Source: Acidovorax sp. CF316 | GTDB lineage: Bacteria; Pseudomonadota; Gammaproteobacteria; Burkholderiales; Burkholderiaceae_C | Reading direction: 5' to 3' | DNA: 64,000 bases | NCBI RefSeq assembly: GCF_000276605.1 | Contig: NZ_AKJX01000207.1 | Location: 1 to 64,000, forward strand | In this document: piece after piece, positions 48,457 through 57,350 of the stretch | How the letters are laid out: each line of letters begins with the position of its first letter | How positions within the stretch are numbered: position 1 is the first letter of the stretch | Notes under the pieces: generated by a model | Seen by the model: only the letters and a program-made list of their open reading frames with translations | Told to the model about the DNA's origin: nothing | The model's database searches: none | Program-made: the position numbers and the translations under genes

Positions 48457-49344
48457 ATGGATGCTATTTCTTCGGCAGCACCGCCTTGTGTCTGCTGTGG
48501 CCAGGCACTGCGCGCCGGACTCGAGAAATGGCACCAGGTGTGCGCCCTGTGCGGCTACGAGTCCGCGCAGCTCGCGCCAGCGATCAACCAGGCCGCATCG
48601 CACCAGAAGGTCGATGAAGCCCGGCGCGACACCGGCCTCAAGAGCCTGCGCGAGCTCAACTTCCGCCAACTGCTGGACCGCATCGGCCAGCACGTCGCCC
48701 CTGCGGGTAGCCGCTTGCTGGACGTGGGTGCGGCCCATGGCTGGTTCGTGAAGGCCGCAGCAGGCCGGGGATTCAGCGCCCTGGGCCTGGAGCCGGACCG
48801 TGCCGTCTGCGAGCAGGCGCAGCGTACCGGTGCGCTGGTGCGCGAGGGCTTCTTTCCCGATGTGCTCGCCGAGGGCGAGCAGTTCGAGGTGATCGTCTTC
48901 AACGACGTGTTCGAGCACATTCCGCATTCCGACACCCTGCTGGCCCAGTGCATGGCACGGCTGGCCCCAGGGGGCCTGCTGGTGCTGAACCTGCCTTCCA
49001 GCCGCGGCATCTTCTACCGCACCAGCAAACTGCTGCACCGCTTCGGCGCGGGTGCCTTCTTCGACCGGCTCTGGCAAAAAGACATGCCCTCGCCGCACCT
49101 GCACTACTTCCATGCCCGCAACCTCACCCAGTTGAGTGCACGGCACGGACTCACCCTGGTCGACTCGGCCCACCTGGCAAGCATCCACCTGGGCGGCCTG
49201 TACGCACGCATTGCCTATGTGAAGTCGGGCCTGCGCTGGCTGGCACCGTTGATCTGGCTGTCCATCGTGGCGGCCTACCCGCTGGTACGCTGGGGCGCGC
49301 CGAGCGACATCGACGTGGTGATCTTCCGCAAAAGGGCCACGTAG
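48457..49344 (+). CDS. SAM-dependent class I methyltransferase with zinc-ribbon N-terminus
   Basis: 295 aa. Cys pairs CVCC and CALC near residues 12-32 likely form a zinc ribbon. The SAM-binding motif is LLDVGAAHGWFVKAA near residue 88, with motif VIVFNDVFEHI. A hydrophobic C-terminal stretch (LAPLIWLSIVAAYPLV) could touch the membrane. It resembles methyltransferases acting on small molecules or sugars; the substrate is unknown. GGGGAGG precedes the start, 12 bases after cysB. Confidence 0.88.
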   Translation: MDAISSAAPPCVCCGQALRAGLEKWHQVCALCGYESAQLAPAINQAASHQKVDEARRDTGLKSLRELNFRQLLDRIGQHVAPAGSRLLDVGAAHGWFVKAAAGRGFSALGLEPDRAVCEQAQRTGALVREGFFPDVLAEGEQFEVIVFNDVFEHIPHSDTLLAQCMARLAPGGLLVLNLPSSRGIFYRTSKLLHRFGAGAFFDRLWQKDMPSPHLHYFHARNLTQLSARHGLTLVDSAHLASIHLGGLYARIAYVKSGLRWLAPLIWLSIVAAYPLVRWGAPSDIDVVIFRKRAT

Positions 49345-49400
49345 GTCCTGTTTCCTTACCCCCTCCATTCCCTGTTTTTCTTCTCTTTTCGTTCCTTCCC

Positions 49401-50573
49401 ATGACCCTCGCGACCGACACCGCACGCACCCCTGCCCTTGCCAGCAAGCTGCCTCAGGTGGGCACCACCATCTTCACCGTGATGTCAGCCCTGGCGGCCG
49501 AGCACAACGCCGTGAACCTGGGCCAGGGTTTTCCGGACTTCGCCTGCGACCCCGCGCTGGTCGATGCCGTCACCGCCGCCATGCAGGCCGGCCACAACCA
49601 GTACCCGCCCATGACCGGCGTGCCCGCGCTGCGCGAGGCCGTGTCGGCCAAGATCGAGGCCCTGCACGGCCGCCGCTACGACCCGGCGAGCGAGATCACC
49701 ATCACCGCCGGCGCCACGCAGGCCATCATCACCGCCATCCTGGCCATCGTGCACCCGGGCGATGAAGTCATCGTGCTCGACCCCTGCTACGACAGCTATG
49801 TGCCCAACATCGAGCTGGCCGGCGGCCGCGCGGTGCGCGTGCCGCTCACGCCCGGCACGTTCCGGCCCGACTTCGGCAAGATCAGCGCCGCCATCACGCC
49901 ACGCACGCGCGCCATCCTCATCAACACCCCGCACAACCCCAGCGCCACCGTCTGGAGCGCCGAGGACATGCAGGCGCTGCAGGACCTGCTCGCCCCCACC
50001 GACATCCTGCTGATCAGCGACGAGGTCTACGAGCACATGGTGTTCGACGGCGGCCAGCACCAGAGTGCTGCGCGCTTTGCGGGCCTTGCGGCGCGCGCCT
50101 TCATCGTCTCGAGCTTCGGCAAGACCTTCCACGTCACAGGCTGGAAGGTGGGCACGGTGGCCGCGCCCGCCGCGCTGACAGCAGAGTTCCGCAAGGTACA
50201 CCAGTTCAACGTGTTCACGGTGAACACCCCCGTGCAGTACGGCCTGGCCACCTACCTCAAGGACCCTGCCCCCTACCTGCAGCTTCCCGCCTTCTACCAG
50301 GCCAAGCGCGACCTGTTCCGCGAGGGCCTGGCCGGCTCGCGCCTGAAGCTCTTGCCCAGCACGGGCAGCTACTTCCAGTGCGTGGACATCTCGGCCGTGA
50401 GCGATCTCAATGAATCGGACTTCTGCCAGTGGCTCACGCGCGAGATCGGCGTGGCCGCGATTCCGCTGTCGGCCTTCTACGGCGACGGCTTCGACCAGCG
50501 CGTGGTGCGTTTCTGCTTCGCCAAGAAGGACGACACCCTGCGCGCTGCATTGGAGCGGCTGCGCAAGCTGTGA
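49401..50573 (+). CDS. ybdL: Methionine aminotransferase (class I/II PLP enzyme)
   Basis: 390 aa. PLP binds Lys in IVSSFGKTFHVTGWKVG near residue 240. AVNLGQGFPDFACDP and LINTPHNPSATVW are typical of the YbdL/kynurenine aminotransferase branch, which transaminates methionine and related amino acids. Start MTLATDTARTPALASKLP at 49401. Its place after cysB and a methyltransferase fits sulfur amino acid use, though this is inference. Confidence 0.92.
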   Translation: MTLATDTARTPALASKLPQVGTTIFTVMSALAAEHNAVNLGQGFPDFACDPALVDAVTAAMQAGHNQYPPMTGVPALREAVSAKIEALHGRRYDPASEITITAGATQAIITAILAIVHPGDEVIVLDPCYDSYVPNIELAGGRAVRVPLTPGTFRPDFGKISAAITPRTRAILINTPHNPSATVWSAEDMQALQDLLAPTDILLISDEVYEHMVFDGGQHQSAARFAGLAARAFIVSSFGKTFHVTGWKVGTVAAPAALTAEFRKVHQFNVFTVNTPVQYGLATYLKDPAPYLQLPAFYQAKRDLFREGLAGSRLKLLPSTGSYFQCVDISAVSDLNESDFCQWLTREIGVAAIPLSAFYGDGFDQRVVRFCFAKKDDTLRAALERLRKL

Positions 50574-50595
50574 CCTGTGGGCGGCCTGCGAGCCG

Positions 50596-51516
50596 TCATC
50601 GGTAGCCCGCCACATCCACCGGCTTGCCCGCCCGCTCCTCGGCCAGCATGTGGCCCCAGGCATCGGGCTGGCTGCCATCGAGGTCCGTGAAGCCATAGAC
50701 CCGCGCCAGTTGACCGCTGGACAAGGACTGCCCATTCCAGCGCGCCACCGCGGGGTCCTGCGCCAGGGCCACCACGGCGCGGCCCACATAGGCAGGGCTT
50801 TCCGCCACCGCAAAGCCCGGCACCCGGGTAATCGCATCGCGCCAGGTGGCCTCGGTGACGCCAAAGGCCTCCAGCATGGCCTCCGAGCGCAGCCAGCCGG
50901 GCGACAGCGACACGGCGGTGGCGCCGTGCGGCGCCAGCTCATGCCCCAGCGCAAATCCCATGCGCAGCACCGCAGCCTTGGCGATGTCGTAGAAGAAGGA
51001 GTTGCGGTAGCGCGTGCCGTTGTATTCGGCCGTGCCATCGTTGACTTCCACCACCAGCCCGCCGGGTGACTTCAGCAGCAGCGGAAGCGCGAAATGGCTG
51101 GTGATGGCATGCGTGTCCACCGCCAGGCGCAGGGTGCGCAGGCCATAGTCCAGGTCGGACTCCCACACGGTCTTGCTCCATTCGACGTGCGTGGCGCCGA
51201 AGATGTCGTTTACCAGCAGGTGCAATGCGCCCTGCTCGCGTTCGATGCGTGCCACCAGGGCGCGCACCTCATCCTGCACCAGGTGGTCCACCCGCACCGC
51301 AATGCCCTGGCCACCGGCCTGGTCCACGAGCGCCGCGGTCTCCTCGATGGTCTCGGGCCGGTCCATCTCGGAGCGCTGCGCGCCCGATGAGCGGCCGGTC
51401 ACATAGACCGTGGCCCCTGCCGCGCCGAGTTGCACGGCAATGCCACGACCGGCACCCCGGGTGGCTCCCGCCACGAGGGCGACTTTTCCCTTGAGGGAGT
51501 TGTGTGTCGGGTTCAT
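50596..51516 (-). CDS. SDR family oxidoreductase, DHRS1-like
   Basis: 306 aa. The cofactor motif is AGATRGAGRGIAVQ (TGxxxGxG type). The catalytic Tyr and Lys are in FYDIAKAAVLRM (Y-x3-K), and the sequence VNDGTAEYNG occupies the Ser strand. The start MNPTHNSLKGKVALV at 51516 is chosen as the usual SDR beginning. It lies 52 bases after an AraC-type regulator gene, same strand. Substrate unknown. Confidence 0.93.
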   Translation of the reverse strand: MNPTHNSLKGKVALVAGATRGAGRGIAVQLGAAGATVYVTGRSSGAQRSEMDRPETIEETAALVDQAGGQGIAVRVDHLVQDEVRALVARIEREQGALHLLVNDIFGATHVEWSKTVWESDLDYGLRTLRLAVDTHAITSHFALPLLLKSPGGLVVEVNDGTAEYNGTRYRNSFFYDIAKAAVLRMGFALGHELAPHGATAVSLSPGWLRSEAMLEAFGVTEATWRDAITRVPGFAVAESPAYVGRAVVALAQDPAVARWNGQSLSSGQLARVYGFTDLDGSQPDAWGHMLAEERAGKPVDVAGYR

Positions 51517-51568
51517 GCGTTGCGTCCTTTTTTCTTTCGATGGATGCCACGGTACCGACGCCAGCGGT

Positions 51569-52444
51569 CTATGTCTTGGAAGAAAGCGAAACGCCGCGCT
51601 GCAGGAAGTCGGTGGGCGAGAGCCCGCAGAGCACGCGGAACTCGTTGGCCAGGTGCGCCTGGTCGTAGAAACCACCATCGGCTGCCAGAGCGGCCCACGG
51701 CGGCGCAGTGGGACCGCCGCGCAGCGCGCGCAGGCAGGCATGCAGTCGCGCAAGCCGACCCCAGGCCTTGGGCGACATGCCCACCTCGGCACGGAAGATC
51801 TGCTGCAGGCGCCGCTCGCCCACACCCACGGCACGGGCCACCTCCCGGGGGCGCATCCGGCCTGCCGATGCCGTCAGCAGGGCGGCGGCCTGCGCGGCGC
51901 AGGGGTTTGCAGGCATGGTGCCGCGCGCAAGGCGTTGCGCCAGCGCGGCCTGCAGCACGGCCATCCGTGCCCCATCGTCCGGCTGCTCGGCCATGCGCTC
52001 GCGCAATTCGGCGAAGTCCCTGCCCCACAGCACCTCCAGCGGCACCGCCATGCCCTGCAGCTCCCCGGCCGGCAACCCAAGCAAAGCCGATGCGGTGCCG
52101 GGGCGCAGCGCGACCGAGATGCTGTGCATGCGGCTGCCACCGCGCCAACGCAGCAGCACGGGTGCCGTGGCGGCACCGATGGCCACGCTGCCCTGGGACT
52201 CACCCGCCGGGCCTGCTGGCGTGCCATCCTCCAGGTGGACCACCAGGCGCACGGCCCCATCGGGCAGCACGCGCTCGGCCACCCCGGCACCCTCGGCAAA
52301 GGTTTCGCGGTACTGCAGGATCTGGGAGACATGGGGCGCCAGGCGCGCGCCCACCGAAAAGGTGCGCAGCGTATCGGCAGGCACGGTGCTTTCCGGCCCG
52401 TGCACGTTGTCGCCATCGAGGCGAAGAAAGAGGCGCTCGGTCAT
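51569..52444 (-). CDS. AraC family transcriptional regulator
   Basis: 291 aa. The C-terminal part has the double HTH: MRPREVARAVGVGERRLQQIF and a second unit FYDQAHLANEFRVLCGLSPTDFL. The N-terminal 150 residues resemble the sensor domain of the DUF6597 type (VLPDGAVRLVVHLEDG). It sits between the RidA and SDR genes on the same strand and likely controls one or both. Confidence 0.9.
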   Translation of the reverse strand: MTERLFLRLDGDNVHGPESTVPADTLRTFSVGARLAPHVSQILQYRETFAEGAGVAERVLPDGAVRLVVHLEDGTPAGPAGESQGSVAIGAATAPVLLRWRGGSRMHSISVALRPGTASALLGLPAGELQGMAVPLEVLWGRDFAELRERMAEQPDDGARMAVLQAALAQRLARGTMPANPCAAQAAALLTASAGRMRPREVARAVGVGERRLQQIFRAEVGMSPKAWGRLARLHACLRALRGGPTAPPWAALAADGGFYDQAHLANEFRVLCGLSPTDFLQRGVSLSSKT

Positions 52445-52525
52445 GGGGGATGCGGCAGATGGCGCATCCTAATTCACTGCACGTCGGCCAGACCACCCGC
52501 ACAGGCCGCGCCGAGAGGGCCGGCC

Positions 52526-53011
52526 TCAGCCGTAGAGCGCCACTTCCCCTTCGATCTCCACCGGGATGTTGAACGGCAGCGCCGCCATGCCCACCGCACT
52601 GCGCGTGTGCATGCCGCGATCTTCGCCATACAGCTCCAGGATGAGGTGCGAAAAACCGTTGATGACCGCGGGCTGGGCCGCAAAGTCGGGCGTGCAATTC
52701 ACCATGCCAAAGACGCGAGTCCAGGCCGAGATCCGGTCCAGGTCGCCGAGCGCCCTCTTCAGGCTCCCCAGGACCGACAGCGCCACCCTGCGCGCCTGCT
52801 CATAGCCCTGCTCGACGGTCAAATCCTGACCCAGCTTGCCCAGCGGCCCGGCAATCGAACCATCGTCGTTCAACGGCCCATGGCCGGAGAACAGCACCCG
52901 CGTCCCCTGAACCTGCACGAAGGCGAATGGCAAGCTGACGCCCGGCGGAGGCTGGATCTGCGCCGGCAGCTTAAGCCCGAGTTGCGCGAGGCGTTGTTCG
53001 ATCAGTGCCAT
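52526..53011 (-). CDS. RidA/YjgF family protein, atypical length
   Basis: 161 aa, longer than canonical RidA (about 130). It resembles the RidA subgroup with N-terminal ALIEQRLAQLGLKLP and the C-terminal SAVGMAALPFNIPVEIEGEVA. The catalytic Arg of RidA is expected in a RSAVG-type segment, which is present (TRSAVGMAAL). RidA deaminates reactive enamines from PLP enzymes; this subgroup's activity is unknown. Start MALIEQ at 53011. Confidence 0.9.
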   Translation of the reverse strand: MALIEQRLAQLGLKLPAQIQPPPGVSLPFAFVQVQGTRVLFSGHGPLNDDGSIAGPLGKLGQDLTVEQGYEQARRVALSVLGSLKRALGDLDRISAWTRVFGMVNCTPDFAAQPAVINGFSHLILELYGEDRGMHTRSAVGMAALPFNIPVEIEGEVALYG

Positions 53012-53102
53012 GGACGGTACTCCGGTCGGCTGCAAACAAACATTGTCATCTCTTTGAAGGCAGGAGAAGGCCACCGCGGAGTCCGGCGGTAGACCTGCCT
53101 GC

Positions 53103-53966
53103 ATGAAAAAGCCCTGTCTTGCCTTCGGTGCCGCCATCGTTCTGGCGGCTCAATTTTCCACCGTACATGCGACCGAATTCAAGACCGCTGTCGTAGGGCA
53201 GGTCATTGCAGATCGCACGTTGACCATCGGGAAACTGTCGATGCAACTCCCGAGCGGCGAGTGGATTTTGGCCGCGAAGGCGCAAGTGGGAGGCGGATCA
53301 CAGCCCAACATGCCTGCACCACCATTGCACAGGTTCGCCGTGGTGCAGGTACGCGACAAGACCATCTCCGCTGTCATCATGTTCAGCGGGCCCGCCTGGA
53401 GCTATGCCGTTACCCAGTGGAGCGATGAGCCGTGCAAGAACGTGACCTCCTACATCGTCAAAAGCACATTGAACCAGACCAGGGCCATGCCCGAATGCTT
53501 TGTGGTTGCCAACCTGAATGCAGGCGCTTTTGAAGCCTTGTCAGACACCCACAAGGAGGTTGCACGCTGGGCCCACAGCAACAGCTATGCGCTCCCCGTC
53601 CCCATGCTTCAGGTGCACCACACCAAGTACCACAAGGGCGACTACTTCAGACTCAACGCGCACTTCGCGGGAGGCCTCGACTCCGCACCTGCCGCAGAAG
53701 CCTGGGGACGCGAGGCGGCCTCGTCTCTCACCGCCATGATCACCCGGGCCACTCCCCTGGGACAGTTGCCCGAGCTCCCGGCATTCGCGTCCACTCTAGG
53801 GGCCACACAACCTGTCGCCGCACAACCCATGGCCGGCAGCGCGACCGCTGCCGCCCCCGGTTCGGCTGAAGCTCGCCTGCGCCAACTGAAGTCCTTGCTC
53901 GATAGCAAGCTGATCACTCCCGAAGAGTACGAAGGCAAACGAAAGAAGATCGTCGACGAAATGTAG
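53103..53966 (+). CDS. Exported protein with C-terminal SHOCT domain
   Basis: 287 aa. A signal peptide (CLAFGAAIVLAAQFSTVHA) is followed by a roughly 190-residue domain I do not recognise, with two cysteines (CKN, ECF) and several aromatic strands. After an Ala/Pro linker comes a C-terminal SHOCT unit (RLRQLKSLLDSKLITPEEYEG and KRKKIVDEM). SHOCT is a short helical domain found at protein ends, thought to mediate interaction or oligomerisation. It converges on another SHOCT protein 24 bases away. Confidence 0.82.
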   Translation: MKKPCLAFGAAIVLAAQFSTVHATEFKTAVVGQVIADRTLTIGKLSMQLPSGEWILAAKAQVGGGSQPNMPAPPLHRFAVVQVRDKTISAVIMFSGPAWSYAVTQWSDEPCKNVTSYIVKSTLNQTRAMPECFVVANLNAGAFEALSDTHKEVARWAHSNSYALPVPMLQVHHTKYHKGDYFRLNAHFAGGLDSAPAAEAWGREAASSLTAMITRATPLGQLPELPAFASTLGATQPVAAQPMAGSATAAAPGSAEARLRQLKSLLDSKLITPEEYEGKRKKIVDEM

Positions 53967-53990
53967 GCGGGCTTCAACCGCAAGACGGCA

Positions 53991-54515
53991 TCACAGTCCG
54001 TCCAGCACTTTCTTGCGCTTAGCGTCGTATTCCTGTTGCGTAATCAATCCATCGGCATGCAAGCGCCGCAGTGCTTCGAGTTGGGCTTGAACAGAGGATG
54101 GCGGACTTGCTACAGGAGCCGCTGGCGTTGCTGGACCTCGCACTGCCAGCGCTGGCGCCGCCTGGATACGGGTGGAGGCAACGGTGTCGCACCGGTTCTT
54201 GATCTGTGCGGTCTCCAACGCCTCGATCTCGCCCTTCGCGCGCGCGACATCGGCCTCATGGTCTCCGGACATCTTGCTGAAAGGCACCCCCAGCAAGAAC
54301 ACGCCTACCGCGTCGTTGTTGGCCTTCTGGTCTTGCAGTACCGAGTAGCGGGATAGATCGTTGCGTGCAGACACCAGGCGTTCGTGGATAGCGGGGCATT
54401 CCAGTCCAACGAAGCGCTCGTGGGACACAAATGACGGCTTGATGCTTGCCGGCCGATTGGCGCATGCGGTCAAGCAGATGGCAAGTCCCAAAATACCTAC
54501 GCGCAACGCTGCCAT
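53991..54515 (-). CDS. SHOCT-domain lipoprotein
   Basis: 174 aa. A lipobox (AICLTAC, Cys near residue 18) predicts lipid anchoring. A charged middle (about 45-105) looks helical. The C-terminus is a SHOCT unit: LEALRRLHADGLITQQEYDA and KRKKVLDGL. This is near-identical in pattern to the C-terminus of the convergent neighbour at 53103-53966, separated from it by 24 bases. Confidence 0.82.
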   Translation of the reverse strand: MAALRVGILGLAICLTACANRPASIKPSFVSHERFVGLECPAIHERLVSARNDLSRYSVLQDQKANNDAVGVFLLGVPFSKMSGDHEADVARAKGEIEALETAQIKNRCDTVASTRIQAAPALAVRGPATPAAPVASPPSSVQAQLEALRRLHADGLITQQEYDAKRKKVLDGL

Positions 54516-54607
54516 GAGGCCTCCCTAAATGCTGTTTGAACGGTGTGACCGGGTTGCCGATACGCCAGCCTCATGGCTGTCCGCGCCAAACCAGCCCGCG
54601 TCGAAGC

Positions 54608-56095
54608 TCACAGCAGCACGATGTCGTACTGCTCCTGCCCCATCGCGCTTTCGGACTGCAGCGAGATCGGCTTGCGGATGAAATCCGACAGCCCTGCCAG
54701 GTGCTGGCTTTCCTCGTCGAGGAACAGCTCCACCACGCGTGCCGAGGCGACCACACGGAACTCGCGCGGGTTGAACTGGCGTGCCTCGCGCAGGATCTCG
54801 CGCAGGATGTCGTAGCAGACGCTGCGCGCGGTCTTCACGCTGCCCTTGCCCTGGCAGGCCTCGCAGGGCTCGCACAGCATGTGGGCCAGGGATTCGCGCG
54901 TGCGCTTGCGCGTCATCTCCACCAGGCCCAGCTGCGAGAAGCCGCCGGCCATGGTCTTCACGCGGTCGCGCGCCAGCTGCTTCTTGAATTCGGAGAGCAC
55001 GGCCTCCTGGTGGCCCGCCTGCACCATGTCGATGAAGTCCACGATGATGATGCCCCCCAGATTGCGCAGGCGCAGCTGGCGGGCGATGGCCTGGGCGGCC
55101 TCCAGGTTGGTCTTGAAGATGGTGTCGTCGAAATTGCGCGCACCCACGTAGCCGCCGGTGTTCACATCGATGGTGGTGAGCGCCTCGGTCTGGTCCACGA
55201 TCAGGTAGCCGCCGGACTTCAGGTCCACGCGCCGGCCCAGGGCCTTGGCGACTTCCTCGTCGATGGAGTAGAGGTCGAAGATGGGGCGCTCGCCCTTGTA
55301 GTGCTGCAGCTTGGGCGCCGCGGCCGGCATGAACTCCTGCCCGAAGGCGCGCAGGCGCTGGAACTGCTCCAGCGAATCGAGGCGGATGGTCTGCGTGTGG
55401 TCGCCCACCAGGTCGCGCAGCACGCGCTGCAGCAGGTCCAGGTCCTGGTGCAGCAGCGACATGGGCGGCAGCTTGAGCGATGCCTCCTTGATGCGTGCCC
55501 AGGTCTTGCGCAGGTAGGCGATGTCCTCGGCCAGCTCGGCGTCGGTTGAATCCTCGCCATTGGTGCGCAGGATGAAGCCGCCGCCACCGCCCGTGGACTT
55601 GTCGCCCACCAGGGCCTGCAGGCGCGCGCGCAGCGCATCGCGCTCGGCCGAGGGGATCTTCTGCGACACGCCGACATGGTCGTCCTGCGGCAGAAACACC
55701 AGCAGGCGTCCGGCGATGCTGATCTGCGTGGACAGGCGCGCACCCTTGGTGCCGATGGGGTCCTTGATGACCTGCACCATGAGCGACTGGCCTTCGAACA
55801 CCTGCTTTTCGATGGGCACCTGCGGCTCGCCCTTGCGCGCGAAGGCGGGAGGCTCGCCGTCGGGCTGGCGCTGCCAGACGTCGGCCACGTGCAGGAAAGC
55901 GGCCCGTTCCAGGCCGATGTCGATGAAAGCCGACTGCATGCCCGGCAACACGCGCGAGACCTTGCCCAGGTAGACGTTGCCCACCAGGCCACGCTCCAGC
56001 GTGCGCTCGATGTGCAGTTCCTGCACGGCGCCGTGCTCGACGATGGCGACGCGTGTCTCCTGCGGCGACCAGTTGATGAGGATGTCTTGTTGCAT
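54608..56095 (-). CDS. rng: Ribonuclease G
   Basis: 495 aa. It processes 5S/16S rRNA precursors and mRNA by endonucleolytic cutting. The S1-like N-terminal part has GNVYLGKVSRVLPGMQSAFI; the catalytic Asp pair is in TTIDVNTGGYVG and IVDFIDM; the zinc-link cysteines are in LCEPCEAC. The start at 56095 (MQQDILINWSPQETR) is the usual beginning; an ATG three codons earlier is possible. It ends the rsfS-rlmH-maf-rng run. Confidence 0.95.
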   Translation of the reverse strand: MQQDILINWSPQETRVAIVEHGAVQELHIERTLERGLVGNVYLGKVSRVLPGMQSAFIDIGLERAAFLHVADVWQRQPDGEPPAFARKGEPQVPIEKQVFEGQSLMVQVIKDPIGTKGARLSTQISIAGRLLVFLPQDDHVGVSQKIPSAERDALRARLQALVGDKSTGGGGGFILRTNGEDSTDAELAEDIAYLRKTWARIKEASLKLPPMSLLHQDLDLLQRVLRDLVGDHTQTIRLDSLEQFQRLRAFGQEFMPAAAPKLQHYKGERPIFDLYSIDEEVAKALGRRVDLKSGGYLIVDQTEALTTIDVNTGGYVGARNFDDTIFKTNLEAAQAIARQLRLRNLGGIIIVDFIDMVQAGHQEAVLSEFKKQLARDRVKTMAGGFSQLGLVEMTRKRTRESLAHMLCEPCEACQGKGSVKTARSVCYDILREILREARQFNPREFRVVASARVVELFLDEESQHLAGLSDFIRKPISLQSESAMGQEQYDIVLL

Positions 56096-56117
56096 GGTCG
56101 TCAACGCTTGTTGTTCT

Positions 56118-56732
56118 TCAAACAGGGAATCCGGCGGCGCGCAATAACTGCGCCGTCTCGTACATGGGCAGGCCCATGATGCCCGAATAGCTGCCGCTCA
56201 GCTGGGGAATGAAGGCCGCCGCGCGGCCCTGCACCCCATAGGCACCGGCCTTGCCCAGCGGCTCGCCGGTGGCCACGTAGTCATCGACCTGTTGCGGCGT
56301 GAGCGCCGCGAAGGTCACGCGCGACACCGACAGCGCCGCCACGCGGCGCGTGCCCATCTGCAGCGCCACGGCCGTGAGCACGCGGTGCGTGCGGCCCGCC
56401 AGCTCGGCCAGCATGCGCGCGGCGTGGGCGGCATCGTCGGGCTTGCCGTAGATGGCGCGGCCCAGGGCCACCGTGGTGTCGGAGCACAGGATGGGCGCCT
56501 CGGGCAGGCCCCGGCGTGCGCGGCGCGCCATGGCGGCGTCGAGCTTGAGGCCGGTGACGCGCTGCACATAGGCCGTCGGCACCTCGCCGGGGCGCACTTC
56601 CTCGATGGCCTCGGCGTCCTCGCCCATGTCGCCGTCCACATTGGGTACCAGCAGTTCATGGCGCACGCCCAGCTGGTCGAGCAACTGGCGGCGGCGGGGG
56701 CTTTGGGAGGCGAGGTAGATGAAGTCCGGCAT
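56118..56732 (-). CDS. maf: Maf-family nucleotide pyrophosphatase
   Basis: 204 aa. Maf proteins hydrolyse non-canonical nucleoside triphosphates, including dTTP/UTP analogues. The N-terminal [15 protein letters not shown] and the [11 protein letters not shown] substrate motif are present, with [20 protein letters not shown] in the C-terminal half. Start [12 protein letters not shown] at 56732. It is in the conserved slot between rlmH and rng. Confidence 0.95.
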   Translation of the reverse strand: MPDFIYLASQSPRRRQLLDQLGVRHELLVPNVDGDMGEDAEAIEEVRPGEVPTAYVQRVTGLKLDAAMARRARRGLPEAPILCSDTTVALGRAIYGKPDDAAHAARMLAELAGRTHRVLTAVALQMGTRRVAALSVSRVTFAALTPQQVDDYVATGEPLGKAGAYGVQGRAAAFIPQLSGSYSGIMGLPMYETAQLLRAAGFPV

Positions 56733-56823
56733 GGTGGGATCAAGGATAACCAAGAAAGAGTGATCGATCCGGCCCCGCCTACCTCCTTTGCAGCGCAGGC
56801 GCGCAGCAAATCACGCCTGGCCG

Positions 56824-57291
56824 CTACTCGCGGTGGTACGGATGGCCGGCATTCACCGACCAGGCGCGGTACAGCTGCTCGATGAGCAGCACCCGCACCA
56901 TGGCGTGCGGCAGGGTCAGGTCGGACAGGCGGATGCGCTCGTGCGCCGCCTGGCGAAAGGCCGGGTCGAGGCCGTCGGGCCCGCCGATGACCAGGGCCAC
57001 GTCGTCTCCGCCCAGCTGCCAGCCCTTGAGCCGCTCGGCCAGGGCCTTGGTGGTGAGGTTGGTGCCGCGCTCGTCGAGTGCCACCACGCGGGTGCCGCGG
57101 GGGATGGCGGCCTCGATGCGCTCACGCTCGGCGGCGTACAGCGTCTCCAGCGTCTTGGAGCCGCGCGGTTCGGTCTTCACCGCCTTGAGCTCGACCTTGA
57201 GCTCGGGCGGGAAGCGCTTGGCATAGTCGTCGTAGGCGGTCTGCGCCCAATCGGGCACGCGCTGGCCCACGGCCACGATCAGCAGTTTCAT
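56824..57291 (-). CDS. rlmH: 23S rRNA m3Psi1915 methyltransferase
   Basis: 155 aa, exactly the family length. It is a SPOUT methyltransferase that methylates pseudouridine 1915 in 23S rRNA helix 69. The knot carries the SAM loop [13 protein letters not shown] and the C-terminal [15 protein letters not shown] is invariant. It lies 59 bases after rsfS, a conserved pair. Confidence 0.97.
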   Translation of the reverse strand: MKLLIVAVGQRVPDWAQTAYDDYAKRFPPELKVELKAVKTEPRGSKTLETLYAAERERIEAAIPRGTRVVALDERGTNLTTKALAERLKGWQLGGDDVALVIGGPDGLDPAFRQAAHERIRLSDLTLPHAMVRVLLIEQLYRAWSVNAGHPYHRE

Positions 57292-57350
57292 GGCAATTCA
57301 GGCGCCAGGAGATTGTTGCGGGAGACCGGCCGAAGCCCTCCTCCATCGCC

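Noticed and set aside
47497-49425. 642-codon minus-strand open frame opposite cysB and the methyltransferase gene
   Set aside because: Both plus-strand genes are well supported by family motifs; the antisense protein shows none.
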